From contig JAAHFU020000001.1 of the NCBI GenBank assembly GCA_010672825.2, forward strand, positions 186,001 to 250,000: 64,000 nt of DNA, given 5' to 3'. The translations under genes were made by a program, and so were the position numbers. This document shows positions 48,791-57,456 of this stretch, one piece after another. Every line of letters begins with the position of its first letter. The stretch's first letter is position 1. The notes beneath the pieces were generated by a model. It saw only the letters and a list, made by a program, of their open reading frames with translations, was not told the origin of the DNA and did no database searches. Source of the stretch: Leptolyngbya sp. SIO1E4 (GTDB lineage: Bacteria; Cyanobacteriota; Cyanobacteriia; Phormidesmidales; Phormidesmidaceae).

Positions 48791-49558
48791 TCAGTGACGC
48801 CACATTTTGAGGGGTTTCCCAAGGGAGATGCCGAAGTGTTGTCTGAGCAGGGTTTGGTACTCCGCTTCAGTGGCGATCGCGTGTTCCTCTCGCTGCCCTG
48901 CGGTTGTCACAATCAGCCGGTTATTCGAAAGTGTGATGCGCCCTTGCTGCGTTGCCCGGGAACAGACTGCTTTCTGGGTGAACGCCGATGTCGAAGCGGT
49001 TTGTTGATGGTGGCACAGTGTGTTGAAATCAGCGAGTCGGCGAGGCGTGAGTGAAAAGACATATTGGGGCTCCCACTCAGTCGCACTTCGTCGCTGCAGC
49101 ACTTTCGCAGTATCCGGGCCTACCAGGCGATAGGTGCGACCCTGCTGCATAGTCTCTGCCTGAGTGAGCCCAAGGGGTTCCAAAAAAGAATCTCCAAATC
49201 CGACGTCTGCAATCCAACCCGCTTCTGTCTCAATCAGTAAAAGCAGGTGATCGAATTCAGGCCCTGGTTGCCTGCCGTTAAACACACGTGCCGACAATAG
49301 GGTAACAGGAAAGCCAAGCTGCTCTAGCAGCCAGCCAAACAGCCCATTGAGTTCATAGCAGAACCCCCCGCGCCCACGGCAAACGATTTTGTCATACAAA
49401 GCGGGCAGTGAGAGCACAATGGGAGAACCCAGAGGGATATCGAGATTCTCAAAGGGAACTGCGAGCAAATGCGCCCGATGAAGCTGTCTCAGCGTCTCGA
49501 TAGTTGGAGCCTGTGACTCGCCATACCCGATGCGCTCTAGATACGCTCTGACCTCCAT
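48791..49558 (-). CDS. Arylamine N-acetyltransferase
   Basis: NAT enzymes transfer acetyl or other acyl groups from CoA to arylamines or hydrazines. From the ATG at 49558 the 255-residue protein begins MEVRAYLERIGYGESQAPT, as NATs do. The catalytic triad is visible: Cys in GRGGFCYELNGLFGWLL, His in EFDHLLLLIE and Asp in WIADVGFGDSF. The frame is open to 49642, but the extra residues are unlike the family. Physiological substrate unknown. It is divergent from the devB-like gene. Confidence 0.92.
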   Translation of the reverse strand: MEVRAYLERIGYGESQAPTIETLRQLHRAHLLAVPFENLDIPLGSPIVLSLPALYDKIVCRGRGGFCYELNGLFGWLLEQLGFPVTLLSARVFNGRQPGPEFDHLLLLIETEAGWIADVGFGDSFLEPLGLTQAETMQQGRTYRLVGPDTAKVLQRRSATEWEPQYVFSLTPRRLADFNTLCHHQQTASTSAFTQKAVCSRATQQGRITLSNNRLIVTTAGQREEHAIATEAEYQTLLRQHFGISLGKPLKMWRH

Positions 49559-49812
49559 AGTTACCCCCCACATCCCGTAGAAATACGGTAATTCCTGTTC
49601 TGGCGCAGCTGGCAGAGCCCCAACCCAGGTCATGGGAGTCAATGACTTTTTTCACCTGCCGATTGTCAGCCCCGGTGACTACCATAAGCACTGACAGGAA
49701 CTTCACCCCCCGACTGACTCGTCTCAAAGTCCGGCATTGTCGGCAACCCTCATTGCCTGGGCTGGCGTGACCTTCCCGATGTTTGCGGTTTAGATAGGTA
49801 GCCTCTATCACT

Positions 49813-51021
49813 ATGCAGCATTCCTGGCATCGTTCTCCCCGTCGTCCTCTACTTATTTTGAATGTGCTGGCACTCAGCGTCTTGAGTTTAGGGGCGGGCT
49901 GCGCTAGCTTCTCGATCGCTCAGAATGAGCCTGCTCCCCCGCCAGCAGAACCCACGCCAGCCTCTACGGTGGTGGCACTGGGCCGCTTGGCCCCAGACGG
50001 GGAAGTGATTAAGCTCTCGGTACCCAATGCCGCAGATAGTCGCGTCAACCAGATTTTGGTTGTCGAAGGCGACTTTGTGGAAGCAGAGCAGGTGATTGCC
50101 GTGCTGCAGGGGTTTGAGCGACAACAGCGAGATCTAGAAGAAGCCCAAAAAACAGTTGAGTTTTACCAGGCCAAGCTCGATCAGCTCAAAGCAGGGAGCG
50201 GTGGAGATGCTGAGGTAGCGGCACAGGAGGCCGCTGTGGGTCGGCTTGAGGCCCAACTACGCACCGAACAGCTAGAACGAGAAGCTGCGATCGCCAGTGC
50301 CGAGGCAGATCTGCACCAAGCCCAACAAAGCTATCGCCGCGATGTTGATTTGGCCGCAGCCGGTGCCATCAGCCAGCAAGACTTAGAGGTGTCGCAGCAA
50401 ACCCTGGAAACCACCACTGCCATGCTAGATCAACGGCGAGCCCAGCTCGCCAATACGGTACAAACCCTGGAACAGCAAATTGCCCAAGAGCGTAATAACC
50501 TGGCTCGGCTGCGGGAAGTACGCCCTGTAGATATACGCGTTGCTCAAGCGGAACTAGACCGCGCCCTGATCGCCGTAGAGCAGCGCCAGGCAGATCTGGA
50601 AGATACCCAGGTGCGAGTGCCAGTGGCAGGGCAAATCTTACGCATCAACACCCGCGTGGGCGAGCAGGTCAACACCCAAGAAGGGATTGTTGAACTGGGG
50701 CGCACTGAGCAAATGTATGCGATCGCAGAGGTGTACGAAACTGACATTGCCCAGGTTCGTCTTGGGCAAACCGCCGTTATCACCAGTGAATATGGCGGGT
50801 TTCAGCATGAAATTCAGGGCATCGTTGACCATATCGGGCTACAGATTGGCCAGCGCCAGCTTTCTGAAGGATCCACAAACCCCACCCAAGATGAGAACAC
50901 CCGCATTGTTGAAGTCAAAGTTCGCATCACCCCTGGCGATAGTCAGAAGGTTGCCTCCCTCACCAACATGCAGGTGCGCGTTGCCATTAATGTGTCCTCC
51001 CAACAGCCCATCCCCTTATGA
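49813..51021 (+). CDS. devB: DevB-like membrane fusion protein of an ABC exporter
   Basis: A 402-residue HlyD/DevB-type adaptor bridging an inner-membrane exporter and an outer-membrane channel. The N-terminus has a lipoprotein-like signal (LSLGAGCAS). A barrel-sandwich half-motif (GRLAPDGEVIKLSVPN) is followed by a long coiled coil (about 105-250), the second half-motif (VRVPVAGQILRINTRVGEQV) and a beta-barrel domain. Its ATGA stop/start overlap with the next gene indicates tight coupling. In heterocystous species DevBCA exports envelope glycolipids; related copies elsewhere have other cargo. Confidence 0.9.
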   Translation: MQHSWHRSPRRPLLILNVLALSVLSLGAGCASFSIAQNEPAPPPAEPTPASTVVALGRLAPDGEVIKLSVPNAADSRVNQILVVEGDFVEAEQVIAVLQGFERQQRDLEEAQKTVEFYQAKLDQLKAGSGGDAEVAAQEAAVGRLEAQLRTEQLEREAAIASAEADLHQAQQSYRRDVDLAAAGAISQQDLEVSQQTLETTTAMLDQRRAQLANTVQTLEQQIAQERNNLARLREVRPVDIRVAQAELDRALIAVEQRQADLEDTQVRVPVAGQILRINTRVGEQVNTQEGIVELGRTEQMYAIAEVYETDIAQVRLGQTAVITSEYGGFQHEIQGIVDHIGLQIGQRQLSEGSTNPTQDENTRIVEVKVRITPGDSQKVASLTNMQVRVAINVSSQQPIPL

Positions 51022-52241
51022 AACTGCCATTGCTTCATAATCTGCTCAGCCGCCTGCGTTACGACCGTCCCCTGGGGTGGGCGCAACTGTCTCACCACAA
51101 GACCCGCCTGATTGTGGCGCTGACAGGCGTCGCTTTTTCTAACATCCTCATCTTTACTCAGTTGGGCTTGCGTGCCCTGCTATTCGAAGGCATTACCCTT
51201 CTGCCAGAAGCCCTTGAGGGTGATTTATTCCTCATGTCAGCTTTTGCCCCCACCATCGACTTTGGATCCTTCCCTCGGGTTCATCTGTATCAAGCCGATG
51301 CCGTTGAGGGGGTTGCCTCTACCAGCCCCATTTACCTGGGCTCTGCCAACTGGATCAACCCTCTGGATCTTGAAGTAACTGACGATTCCCAAGGCCCCAG
51401 CTTTAATTTGTTTGCCAATCGAGCCAAAATTGTGGCCTTTAATCCAGCTCAGCCAGTCTTGAACATTCCTGAAGTGAATCAGCAGCTAAGCCGTCTGAAT
51501 GAGCCTGACTCAGTACTGTACGATCGCCTGGCTCAAGAAACGTTAGGCCCCGTTGCCGACCTGTTTGACCAGCAGGGCGAAGTCCTGACGGTGATGAACA
51601 ACCGTCGCGTTCGGGTGGTCGGGCTGTTTAACCTGGGCAGTACCCTATTCGACAATGCCCATGTCATCATGAGCGACTGGAATTATGCTCGTCGCAACGG
51701 CGCCCAAAGCCTGAATAACGTCAGCGTGGCCAGCCTACGCCTGGAGCCCGGGGCTGATGCTGAAACCGTGCGATCGCGCTTACAGGCCTACCTACCCAAA
51801 GACCTAAAAGTCCTGACCAAAGAAGAAATCGTCACCCTTGAAAAAGACTTTCAAGAGTCCTTTCCCAACGGAAAAGTGCTTAACTTTGGTGCGGCGATCG
51901 GCTTCGTTGTCGGCGTAGTCATCGTCTACCAGGTGCTCTACACCGATGTCAGCGACCACCTGCCAGAATACGCCACCCTCAAAGCCATGGGCTATGCCGA
52001 CAAAGCCCTGCTGAATGTGGTGCTGCAAGAAGCCCTAATTCTGGCTGTATTGGGGTTTATCCCCGGCTTCTTTGCCTCCTATGGCGTATATGGCCTGCTC
52101 ACCTGGATCACCCGTATTCCTCTGGCCATGAAAGCCCACGTCGCCGCCCGCGTATTTTTACTCACCCTGGTCATGTGTATTATCTCCGGCGCGATCGCTA
52201 TGAATAAACTTCGTTCTGCTGATCCGGCAGATGTTTTTTAA
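51018..52241 (+). CDS. devC: DevC-like ABC exporter permease
   Basis: A 407-residue MacB/FtsX-type permease. It has an N-terminal membrane helix (about 30-52), a large periplasmic domain (about 55-280), and three C-terminal helices, including AIGFVVGVVIVYQVLYTDVS and ARVFLLTLVMCIISGAIAMN. The segment EYATLKAMGYADKALLNVVL is characteristic of DevC proteins. It overlaps devB by four bases and is followed by devA after a repeat-filled gap of about 150 bp. Confidence 0.92.
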   Translation: MKLPLLHNLLSRLRYDRPLGWAQLSHHKTRLIVALTGVAFSNILIFTQLGLRALLFEGITLLPEALEGDLFLMSAFAPTIDFGSFPRVHLYQADAVEGVASTSPIYLGSANWINPLDLEVTDDSQGPSFNLFANRAKIVAFNPAQPVLNIPEVNQQLSRLNEPDSVLYDRLAQETLGPVADLFDQQGEVLTVMNNRRVRVVGLFNLGSTLFDNAHVIMSDWNYARRNGAQSLNNVSVASLRLEPGADAETVRSRLQAYLPKDLKVLTKEEIVTLEKDFQESFPNGKVLNFGAAIGFVVGVVIVYQVLYTDVSDHLPEYATLKAMGYADKALLNVVLQEALILAVLGFIPGFFASYGVYGLLTWITRIPLAMKAHVAARVFLLTLVMCIISGAIAMNKLRSADPADVF

Positions 52242-52314
52242 AGGCATAAGGTAGAAGGCAGGAGGGAGTAAGGGAGTAAGGGAATAGAAAATATCCTCTA
52301 TCTCCTCTATTTCC

Positions 52315-52387
52315 CTAAACCCCATACCCCATACCCTATACCCCATCCCCCATACCCTATACCCCACACCCTATCCCCCTATCCCCC
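52315..52387. repeat. Heptamer STRR between devC and devA
   Basis: Variants of ccccata and ccctata run for about 70 bp (ccccataccctataccccatc and so on). It splits an otherwise compact operon and ends seven bases before the devA start. Confidence 0.7.
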
Positions 52388-52393
52388 CTCCCC

Positions 52394-53080
52394 ATGTCTC
52401 CCATCGTCTCCATCCAAAACCTGACTCATCACTTTGGCAAAGGCGCATTACGGCGACAGGTGCTGCACGATGTGACTTTGAATCTATACCCGGGTGAGGT
52501 GGTGATTCTCGAAGGCCCTTCGGGTGGGGGTAAAACAACGCTGTTGACATTGATTGGGGCGCTGCGTTCGGTACAGAATGGCAGCTTGAAGATTCTGGGC
52601 CAAGAGCTGCATGGGGCTTCTAAACGTCGTCAAATTCAAACTCGCAACCAGATTGGCTTTATCTTTCAGGCTCACAATTTGCTGGCCTGTTTGAGATCTT
52701 GGGAAAATGTCAGCACTTCGCTAAAGCTGCATCGCCATATTTCAGTACATGAGTATCGTAGGCGATCGGTGGAAATTTTGACGGCAGTGGGGTTGGCAGA
52801 TCACGTGGATAAGTTCCCCGAGAATCTATCTGGGGGGCAAAAACAGCGGGTAGCAATCGCCCGTGCTTTAGCCAGTCATCCTAAGCTTGTCTTGGCTGAT
52901 GAACCCACATCTTCTCTTGATAGCAAAACGGGCCGTGATGTGGTTGAAATCATGCAATCCCTGGCTCGCGAAGAAGGCTGTACCGTACTTCTCGTCACCC
53001 ATGACAACCGCATCCTGGACGTGGCCGATCGCATTCTCCATATGGAAGATGGACGATTAACCGAGAACCCTTTAAGTTGA
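52394..53080 (+). CDS. devA: DevA-like ABC exporter ATPase
   Basis: A 228-residue ATPase of the MacB/LolD/DevA group. It has Walker A EGPSGGGKTTLLTLIGAL, signature ENLSGGQKQRVAIARALA, Walker B LVLADEPTSSLD and the H-loop VTHDNRI. It powers the DevB/DevC-type exporter encoded immediately upstream. Its stop lies within a perfect 24-bp palindrome. Confidence 0.93.
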   Translation: MSPIVSIQNLTHHFGKGALRRQVLHDVTLNLYPGEVVILEGPSGGGKTTLLTLIGALRSVQNGSLKILGQELHGASKRRQIQTRNQIGFIFQAHNLLACLRSWENVSTSLKLHRHISVHEYRRRSVEILTAVGLADHVDKFPENLSGGQKQRVAIARALASHPKLVLADEPTSSLDSKTGRDVVEIMQSLAREEGCTVLLVTHDNRILDVADRILHMEDGRLTENPLS

Positions 53081-53100
53081 GGTTCAATATTGAACCTCAA
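53077..53100. terminator. Perfect palindrome at the devA stop
   Basis: TTGAGGTTCAATATTGAACC followed by TCAA is a 24-bp perfect palindrome that includes the devA stop codon. A third partial copy (cattgaacctcaa) follows at 53101. It could end the devA message or bind a regulator. Confidence 0.5.
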
Positions 53101-53213
53101 CATTGAACCTCAATTGGGCATTCCCTACTCCCTGGCAGACACCTCAGGAGATTTCTCGTTCACCCAATACCGACATGGGCAGGGTTGGCCGACATCCATA
53201 CGGTTGAGATAAC

Positions 53214-53268
53214 GCACATCCTAGATCCTAGACCCCATCTTGCTCCAAATGTACTGGATTCACCAGCA
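53214..53268 (+). repeat. Interspersed repeat copy (diverged)
   Basis: cctagaccccatcttg, then atgtactggattcacc. Its modules match those at 15028 in the same order, with several substitutions. Confidence 0.5.
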
Positions 53269-53274
53269 ATGGAG

Positions 53275-53682
53275 TTATTTGTCAGAAACCAGCGGCGGAT
53301 TTGCATTTACAGACATCAGCCAAGCAAAGCTGATTAAGGCGCCATAGCCTCCAAACAAAAAGGCGGCATATCGCCCGGCTGTTTCGGGGTGCATGTTGCC
53401 CATGAGTTCATGAAACCCATAGAGAATCGGAATTTCACCCAGCATCCCAGGTAAGGCGATACACACTGCGCCTTGCAACCAGTCTTTTTGCGCAATGCCC
53501 AACCCTTTCATCAGTCCGGCAGAGGCGGCTGCATACACAATCCCAGCAACCGTGACGTTGCCCCAATATGCCAATGCGGAGTGCTCAAACAAGGATGACC
53601 CCACCGCGCGAAAAACCATGGTTGCGGCAGCCCAGATAACGAAGCCAATGAAGACAAGGGTGAGTCGATTTTTTAGGTTCAC
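53275..53682 (-). CDS. DUF5367-like membrane protein
   Basis: About 135 residues with four hydrophobic helices: LTLVFIGFVIWAAATMVFRA, ALAYWGNVTVAGIVYAAASA, GAVCIALPGMLGEIPILYGF and YAAFLFGGYGALISFAWLMS. The arrangement fits the small DUF5367 family. I prefer the GTG at 53682 (VNLKNRLTLVF), because the longer frame to 53802 runs through the divergent operator and into the neighbouring gene. It is divergently transcribed from the TetR gene and is a likely target of it. Confidence 0.7.
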   Translation of the reverse strand: MNLKNRLTLVFIGFVIWAAATMVFRAVGSSLFEHSALAYWGNVTVAGIVYAAASAGLMKGLGIAQKDWLQGAVCIALPGMLGEIPILYGFHELMGNMHPETAGRYAAFLFGGYGALISFAWLMSVNANPPLVSDK

Positions 53683-53704
53683 TGTAATTGCCTCAATAAA
53701 CGGT

Positions 53705-53757
53705 GTTAACGTAACAGTTATTACATTAATAGTTGATGTAATAACTGTTACGTTAAC
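53705..53757. promoter_or_regulatory. Perfect 20-bp inverted repeat, candidate TetR operator
   Basis: GTTAACGTAACAGTTATTAC (53705-53724) and its exact reverse complement (53738-53757), separated by 13 bases. It lies between the divergent DUF5367 and TetR genes, eight bases before the TetR start. Confidence 0.75.
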
Positions 53758-53765
53758 TGTCAACG

Positions 53766-54326
53766 ATGAGCCGCCCCACTGAGCCTCAGAAAAAGGAAGC
53801 ACTTTTAGAGCAATGTCTGGCTGCTGCCATTGAACACGGCGGGTTAGACACCAGTATCAACTCGATGGCGAAGAGAATCGGCACTAGTGGACGCATGCTG
53901 GTGTACCACTTTGGTTCTAAGCAGGAATTAGAGCAGCAAATAATTGGTCTGCTAGAAATTCGCCTGCGCGAAAAATTGTGGGCGTCTCAGAGCACGTCCC
54001 TACCAGGGGTAGAGGGGGTAGCCACATCCTTGCTGGAAATGTGGAAGCATTTGACGGCACCTGAGATGCAGGGCTTGCTGAAACTCACGATGGAACTGCA
54101 TCAGCGGGCGATGCAAGGTGATTCAGAAACCCAACGGTTTTTAGAGCGTGAGAGCCAGCAATGGATAACGTCTTTATTGCAGCTGACCAACGATAAAGCG
54201 ATCGCGGTGGCGCTGTTTCACCTATTCCAGGGGGCCATCTTAGACTTTTTGACCACAGGCAACGCACGCCGTGGACAGCAAACCCTTGAGACGTTTATGG
54301 CAACTTGGCAAACACCTCAGCCCTAA
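53766..54326 (+). CDS. TetR-family transcriptional regulator
   Basis: A 186-residue regulator with the N-terminal helix-turn-helix INSMAKRIGTSGRMLVYHFG and then SKQELEQQIIGLLE, the TetR signature. The ligand domain spans residues 60-186. It probably represses its own gene and the divergent DUF5367 membrane-protein gene via the inverted repeat between them. Inducer unknown. Confidence 0.9.
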   Translation: MSRPTEPQKKEALLEQCLAAAIEHGGLDTSINSMAKRIGTSGRMLVYHFGSKQELEQQIIGLLEIRLREKLWASQSTSLPGVEGVATSLLEMWKHLTAPEMQGLLKLTMELHQRAMQGDSETQRFLERESQQWITSLLQLTNDKAIAVALFHLFQGAILDFLTTGNARRGQQTLETFMATWQTPQP

Positions 54327-54431
54327 AGGCTGGTAGGTATCTTTGCCATTCATATCCCCAATGATCGTTGCTATCACAGGGAACCTGAAATTGCACTACA
54401 CTCATCCTGTTGACCCTACAGATGCATTCCC

Positions 54432-55256
54432 ATGGCAGCGCAATCAACGATTCCGGTAGTGGTAAACGGGGCCTGCGGCAAAATGGGTCGCGAAGTGATT
54501 AAAGTCGTGGCCGCCGCAGAAGACATGACCCTGGTTGGGGCCATTGATAAAAGCCCTGAGGTGCAGGGGCAAGACGTCGGCGAAATCGCCGGGTGTGGCC
54601 CGGTTGAAATCCCTGTGACTGCAGATTTGGAAGCCACATTGGTCATGGCCCAAAGTGAGGGGCTAGCGGTGATGGTGGACTTTACCCACCCAGATACGGT
54701 CTACGCTTCAGTGCGTGCTGCGATCGCCTATGGCGTGCGACCCGTCGTGGGCACCACCGGACTCAATGAAGAGCAGCTCAAAGATCTCGCTGAATTTGCC
54801 GATAAAGCCAGCATTGGCTGCTTGATTATTCCCAACTTTTCCATTGGTATTGTGCTGCTGCAACAGGCGGCTCTGCAGGCGGCTCAGTATTTTGAGCACG
54901 TAGAAATTATCGAGCTGCACCACAACCAAAAGGCTGATGCCCCAAGCGGCACAGCCATTCAAACAGCACAAATGTTATCTGAGTTGGGCAAGCCCTACAA
55001 TCCGCCCCAGGTAGAAGAAACAGAACATCTTGCTGGGGCTCGGGGTAGCCAGACTTCAGACGGAGTCAGAATTCACAGCGTCCGTCTGCCCGGGTTGATT
55101 GCCCATCAGGAAGTGATCTTTGGGGCACCTGGGCAAATTTACACGCTGCGCCACGATACGAGCGATCGCGCCAGCTTTATGCCGGGGGTGCTCCTTGCCA
55201 TCCGCCGAGTTTTACCCTTAAAATCGCTCATCTACGGATTGGATAAAATTCTCTAG
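54432..55256 (+). CDS. dapB: 4-hydroxy-tetrahydrodipicolinate reductase
   Basis: DapB reduces the dipicolinate intermediate in lysine and diaminopimelate synthesis. The 274-residue protein has the nucleotide-binding start [17 protein letters not shown], the [14 protein letters not shown] region and the active-site motif [20 protein letters not shown]. It is monocistronic. The spacer downstream to 55568 holds a hairpin and no gene. Confidence 0.96.
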   Translation: MAAQSTIPVVVNGACGKMGREVIKVVAAAEDMTLVGAIDKSPEVQGQDVGEIAGCGPVEIPVTADLEATLVMAQSEGLAVMVDFTHPDTVYASVRAAIAYGVRPVVGTTGLNEEQLKDLAEFADKASIGCLIIPNFSIGIVLLQQAALQAAQYFEHVEIIELHHNQKADAPSGTAIQTAQMLSELGKPYNPPQVEETEHLAGARGSQTSDGVRIHSVRLPGLIAHQEVIFGAPGQIYTLRHDTSDRASFMPGVLLAIRRVLPLKSLIYGLDKIL

Positions 55257-55313
55257 CCGTTTGCTGCCCATGGTTTACCGCCGCAAACGTTCATCTGTAG
55301 GTTTAAAAGAAAA

Positions 55314-55350
55314 TTGCCTGATCCCATAAAGCCCCCAAAGGATCAGGCAA
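55314..55350 (-). terminator. Hairpin between dapB and menD
   Basis: TTGCCTGATCC (55314-55324) pairs perfectly with GGATCAGGCAA (55340-55350). On the minus strand the stem is followed by a T-rich stretch (attttctttt). It could serve as terminator for menD, or for both convergent genes. Confidence 0.7.
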
Positions 55351-55568
55351 CTCACCTGTAAGGACGCTGTTTGCAGACGCCATGCTACTCCAAATTGCCC
55401 CCTAGGAATAGCCTGACGAACCCTGCGCGCGTTCTCCAGAATTAACTCTATTCTCTTCAGTTCTACCCAACCTGACTTCGCCAGATTTACGCAAACCTTT
55501 GCCCGTATCCTCTAAAAGTCTGCTCAATCTATCCGTAGATTTACGTCACCCACTGAGGGAATTATGGG

Positions 55569-57371
55569 TTAGTCAGCAAAGGGCACCTCAAACTGGCCCA
55601 GGGTTTCCAACAGGGTCATCCGATGCTGGGTATCTCCTTTGCGATCGCAGGCCAGCTCCAGTAGGCGTACCCCCGAAGCCGGGAATTGAGACAGCGCAGC
55701 GGCTAACATATCCCAAGATTGGATAGGTTGATGGGGCACACCGTGGGCAGCGGCCAGGGTACCAAAATCAACAGATTGCGGGGTGGCGAAGAAGGTCTCA
55801 AAGGGTGGCTCAAACTGAGAAATTGGCAGCATTTCAAAAATGCCACCGCCGTGGTTATTAACCAGCAGAATCGTCAAATGGCTATCCCGGTGGACGGCAT
55901 TGAGAAACCCGTTGCTGTCGTGGAGCAGAGCCAGATCTCCCGTGAGCAGTACAGCCTGGTGATGATGATGGGCAATGCCTAACGCTGTTGATAATGTGCC
56001 ATCAATGCCGTTTGCCCCTCGACTAAAGTAAGGCTGAATGGCCGTGTCATTGAGGGGCCAAAACCATTCCACATCGCGCACGGGCATGCTGTTGGCGATC
56101 ATCAGTGGCATTTGGGACGGCAGCAGGGTCGGCAGTAGCCAACTGAGTTTGCTTTCAAACAGGTTAGGGAGCGCCTGCATGTGGTTGGTCAGCCGTTGGC
56201 GGGCGATCGCATCCCGTGTGCACCAGGCTTTGCTGTAAGCTGTGAGCGTTCTCAACGGGGATGGCAGGGCTGACACCAGAGCCTGCAAAGACAGCGGCAG
56301 CTGCATGGCGGCCCCATGCAGGGGATCCTGGTTCTGCCCAGTGGGGTTAATGATCCAGCGCATCGGATCAACCGTCTCTAGCCACTGACGCAGCACTTTA
56401 CTTGTAGGCAATGCTCCAATTTGAATCACCTGTTCAGGCACCAAGGCGTTGGCATGGTGAGGGTGGCGCAGCAGCATGTCATAGGTGGTGACCAAGTAAG
56501 GATTTAAGCTGGCTCGGTTGCGCAGAGGAGACAAGCCTTCTGCCAGCACCGGCCAGCCTAACTGTTGTGAAAGGGTCGCAATCTCGTTGCAAAAGGCATG
56601 GGGGTATTGGGGCTGAACTGGCCCAACAATAATCAGCCCTCGTTCAGACTGGCCTAACGCAGCGGGCAGGCTACCCTGCAAAGAAGGCAGAGACCTTGTC
56701 TCTATGCTGGGTTGGCTGCTGTTGTGAACCCCCTCAAAAGCAGAGACCTGGCGCGCCTGGGAAGCCAGGTGCCGAAAAAAGCCTTTATCAATTTTGGCAG
56801 TCAGGTGCTGGGCCGTGTCATCGGCCAGGGGAGCTAAGGGATCTCGGAAAGAACAGTTGAGGTGAACTGGCCCTGCAACGGGATAGTGACACCGTTGGCA
56901 GGCATGGGCGATCGCCTGGCGTAGATACCGCAATTGTTTTAAGTTAGCTTCCGGCAGAGCCAGCTCTGTATAGCTGTGAACGTAGTGGCCAAACAGCTTT
57001 TGCTGATCAATGGTTTGCCCGGAGGTGCAATTGCGCAGCTCTTGAGGGCGATCGGCAGTCAACACCAGCAACGGTACCTGGCTTTCGTAAGCTTCGATGA
57101 TGGCTGGGAAATAGTTGGCCCCAGCAGTTCCTGACGTGCAAACCAACACCGTGACCTGACCGGTTGCTTTAGCATGACCCAGGGCAAAAAAGCTGGCTGA
57201 TCGCTCATCCAAAATGGGAATGGTGTCAACGTTGGGGTGGCGAGCAAAGGCAAGGGTGAGGGGAGTCGAGCGCGAACCCGGGGAAATGACGGCTGTGGGT
57301 ACCCCCAGAGACACCAGGGTCTCGACCAAAACAGATGCCCACAACGTGTTGGTGTTTCTAAAATCCAGCAT
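55569..57371 (-). CDS. menD: MenD (SEPHCHC synthase)
   Basis: MenD is a thiamine-diphosphate enzyme that joins 2-oxoglutarate to isochorismate, the first committed step toward the PSI quinone (phylloquinone or menaquinone). The 600-residue protein has the start WASVLVETLVSLGVPTAVIS followed by PGSRSTPL, then DERSASFFALGHAKATG and the TPP-binding region GDLALLHDSNGFLNA with NNHGGGIF. Length is normal. It is divergent from the following response-regulator gene. Confidence 0.95.
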   Translation of the reverse strand: MLDFRNTNTLWASVLVETLVSLGVPTAVISPGSRSTPLTLAFARHPNVDTIPILDERSASFFALGHAKATGQVTVLVCTSGTAGANYFPAIIEAYESQVPLLVLTADRPQELRNCTSGQTIDQQKLFGHYVHSYTELALPEANLKQLRYLRQAIAHACQRCHYPVAGPVHLNCSFRDPLAPLADDTAQHLTAKIDKGFFRHLASQARQVSAFEGVHNSSQPSIETRSLPSLQGSLPAALGQSERGLIIVGPVQPQYPHAFCNEIATLSQQLGWPVLAEGLSPLRNRASLNPYLVTTYDMLLRHPHHANALVPEQVIQIGALPTSKVLRQWLETVDPMRWIINPTGQNQDPLHGAAMQLPLSLQALVSALPSPLRTLTAYSKAWCTRDAIARQRLTNHMQALPNLFESKLSWLLPTLLPSQMPLMIANSMPVRDVEWFWPLNDTAIQPYFSRGANGIDGTLSTALGIAHHHHQAVLLTGDLALLHDSNGFLNAVHRDSHLTILLVNNHGGGIFEMLPISQFEPPFETFFATPQSVDFGTLAAAHGVPHQPIQSWDMLAAALSQFPASGVRLLELACDRKGDTQHRMTLLETLGQFEVPFAD

Positions 57372-57456
57372 TAATCAGGGAGTGTCTGCCGCCTAAAGAA
57401 TGTTTTCGCTCTCCTGAGACTATTTGATCATAGAGATAGCGTCTCAAGGGTGATCC

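Noticed and set aside
49813-53080. Heterocyst-specific reading of devBCA
   Set aside because: DevBCA-type exporters occur in many non-heterocystous cyanobacteria, so these genes do not show that the organism makes heterocysts.
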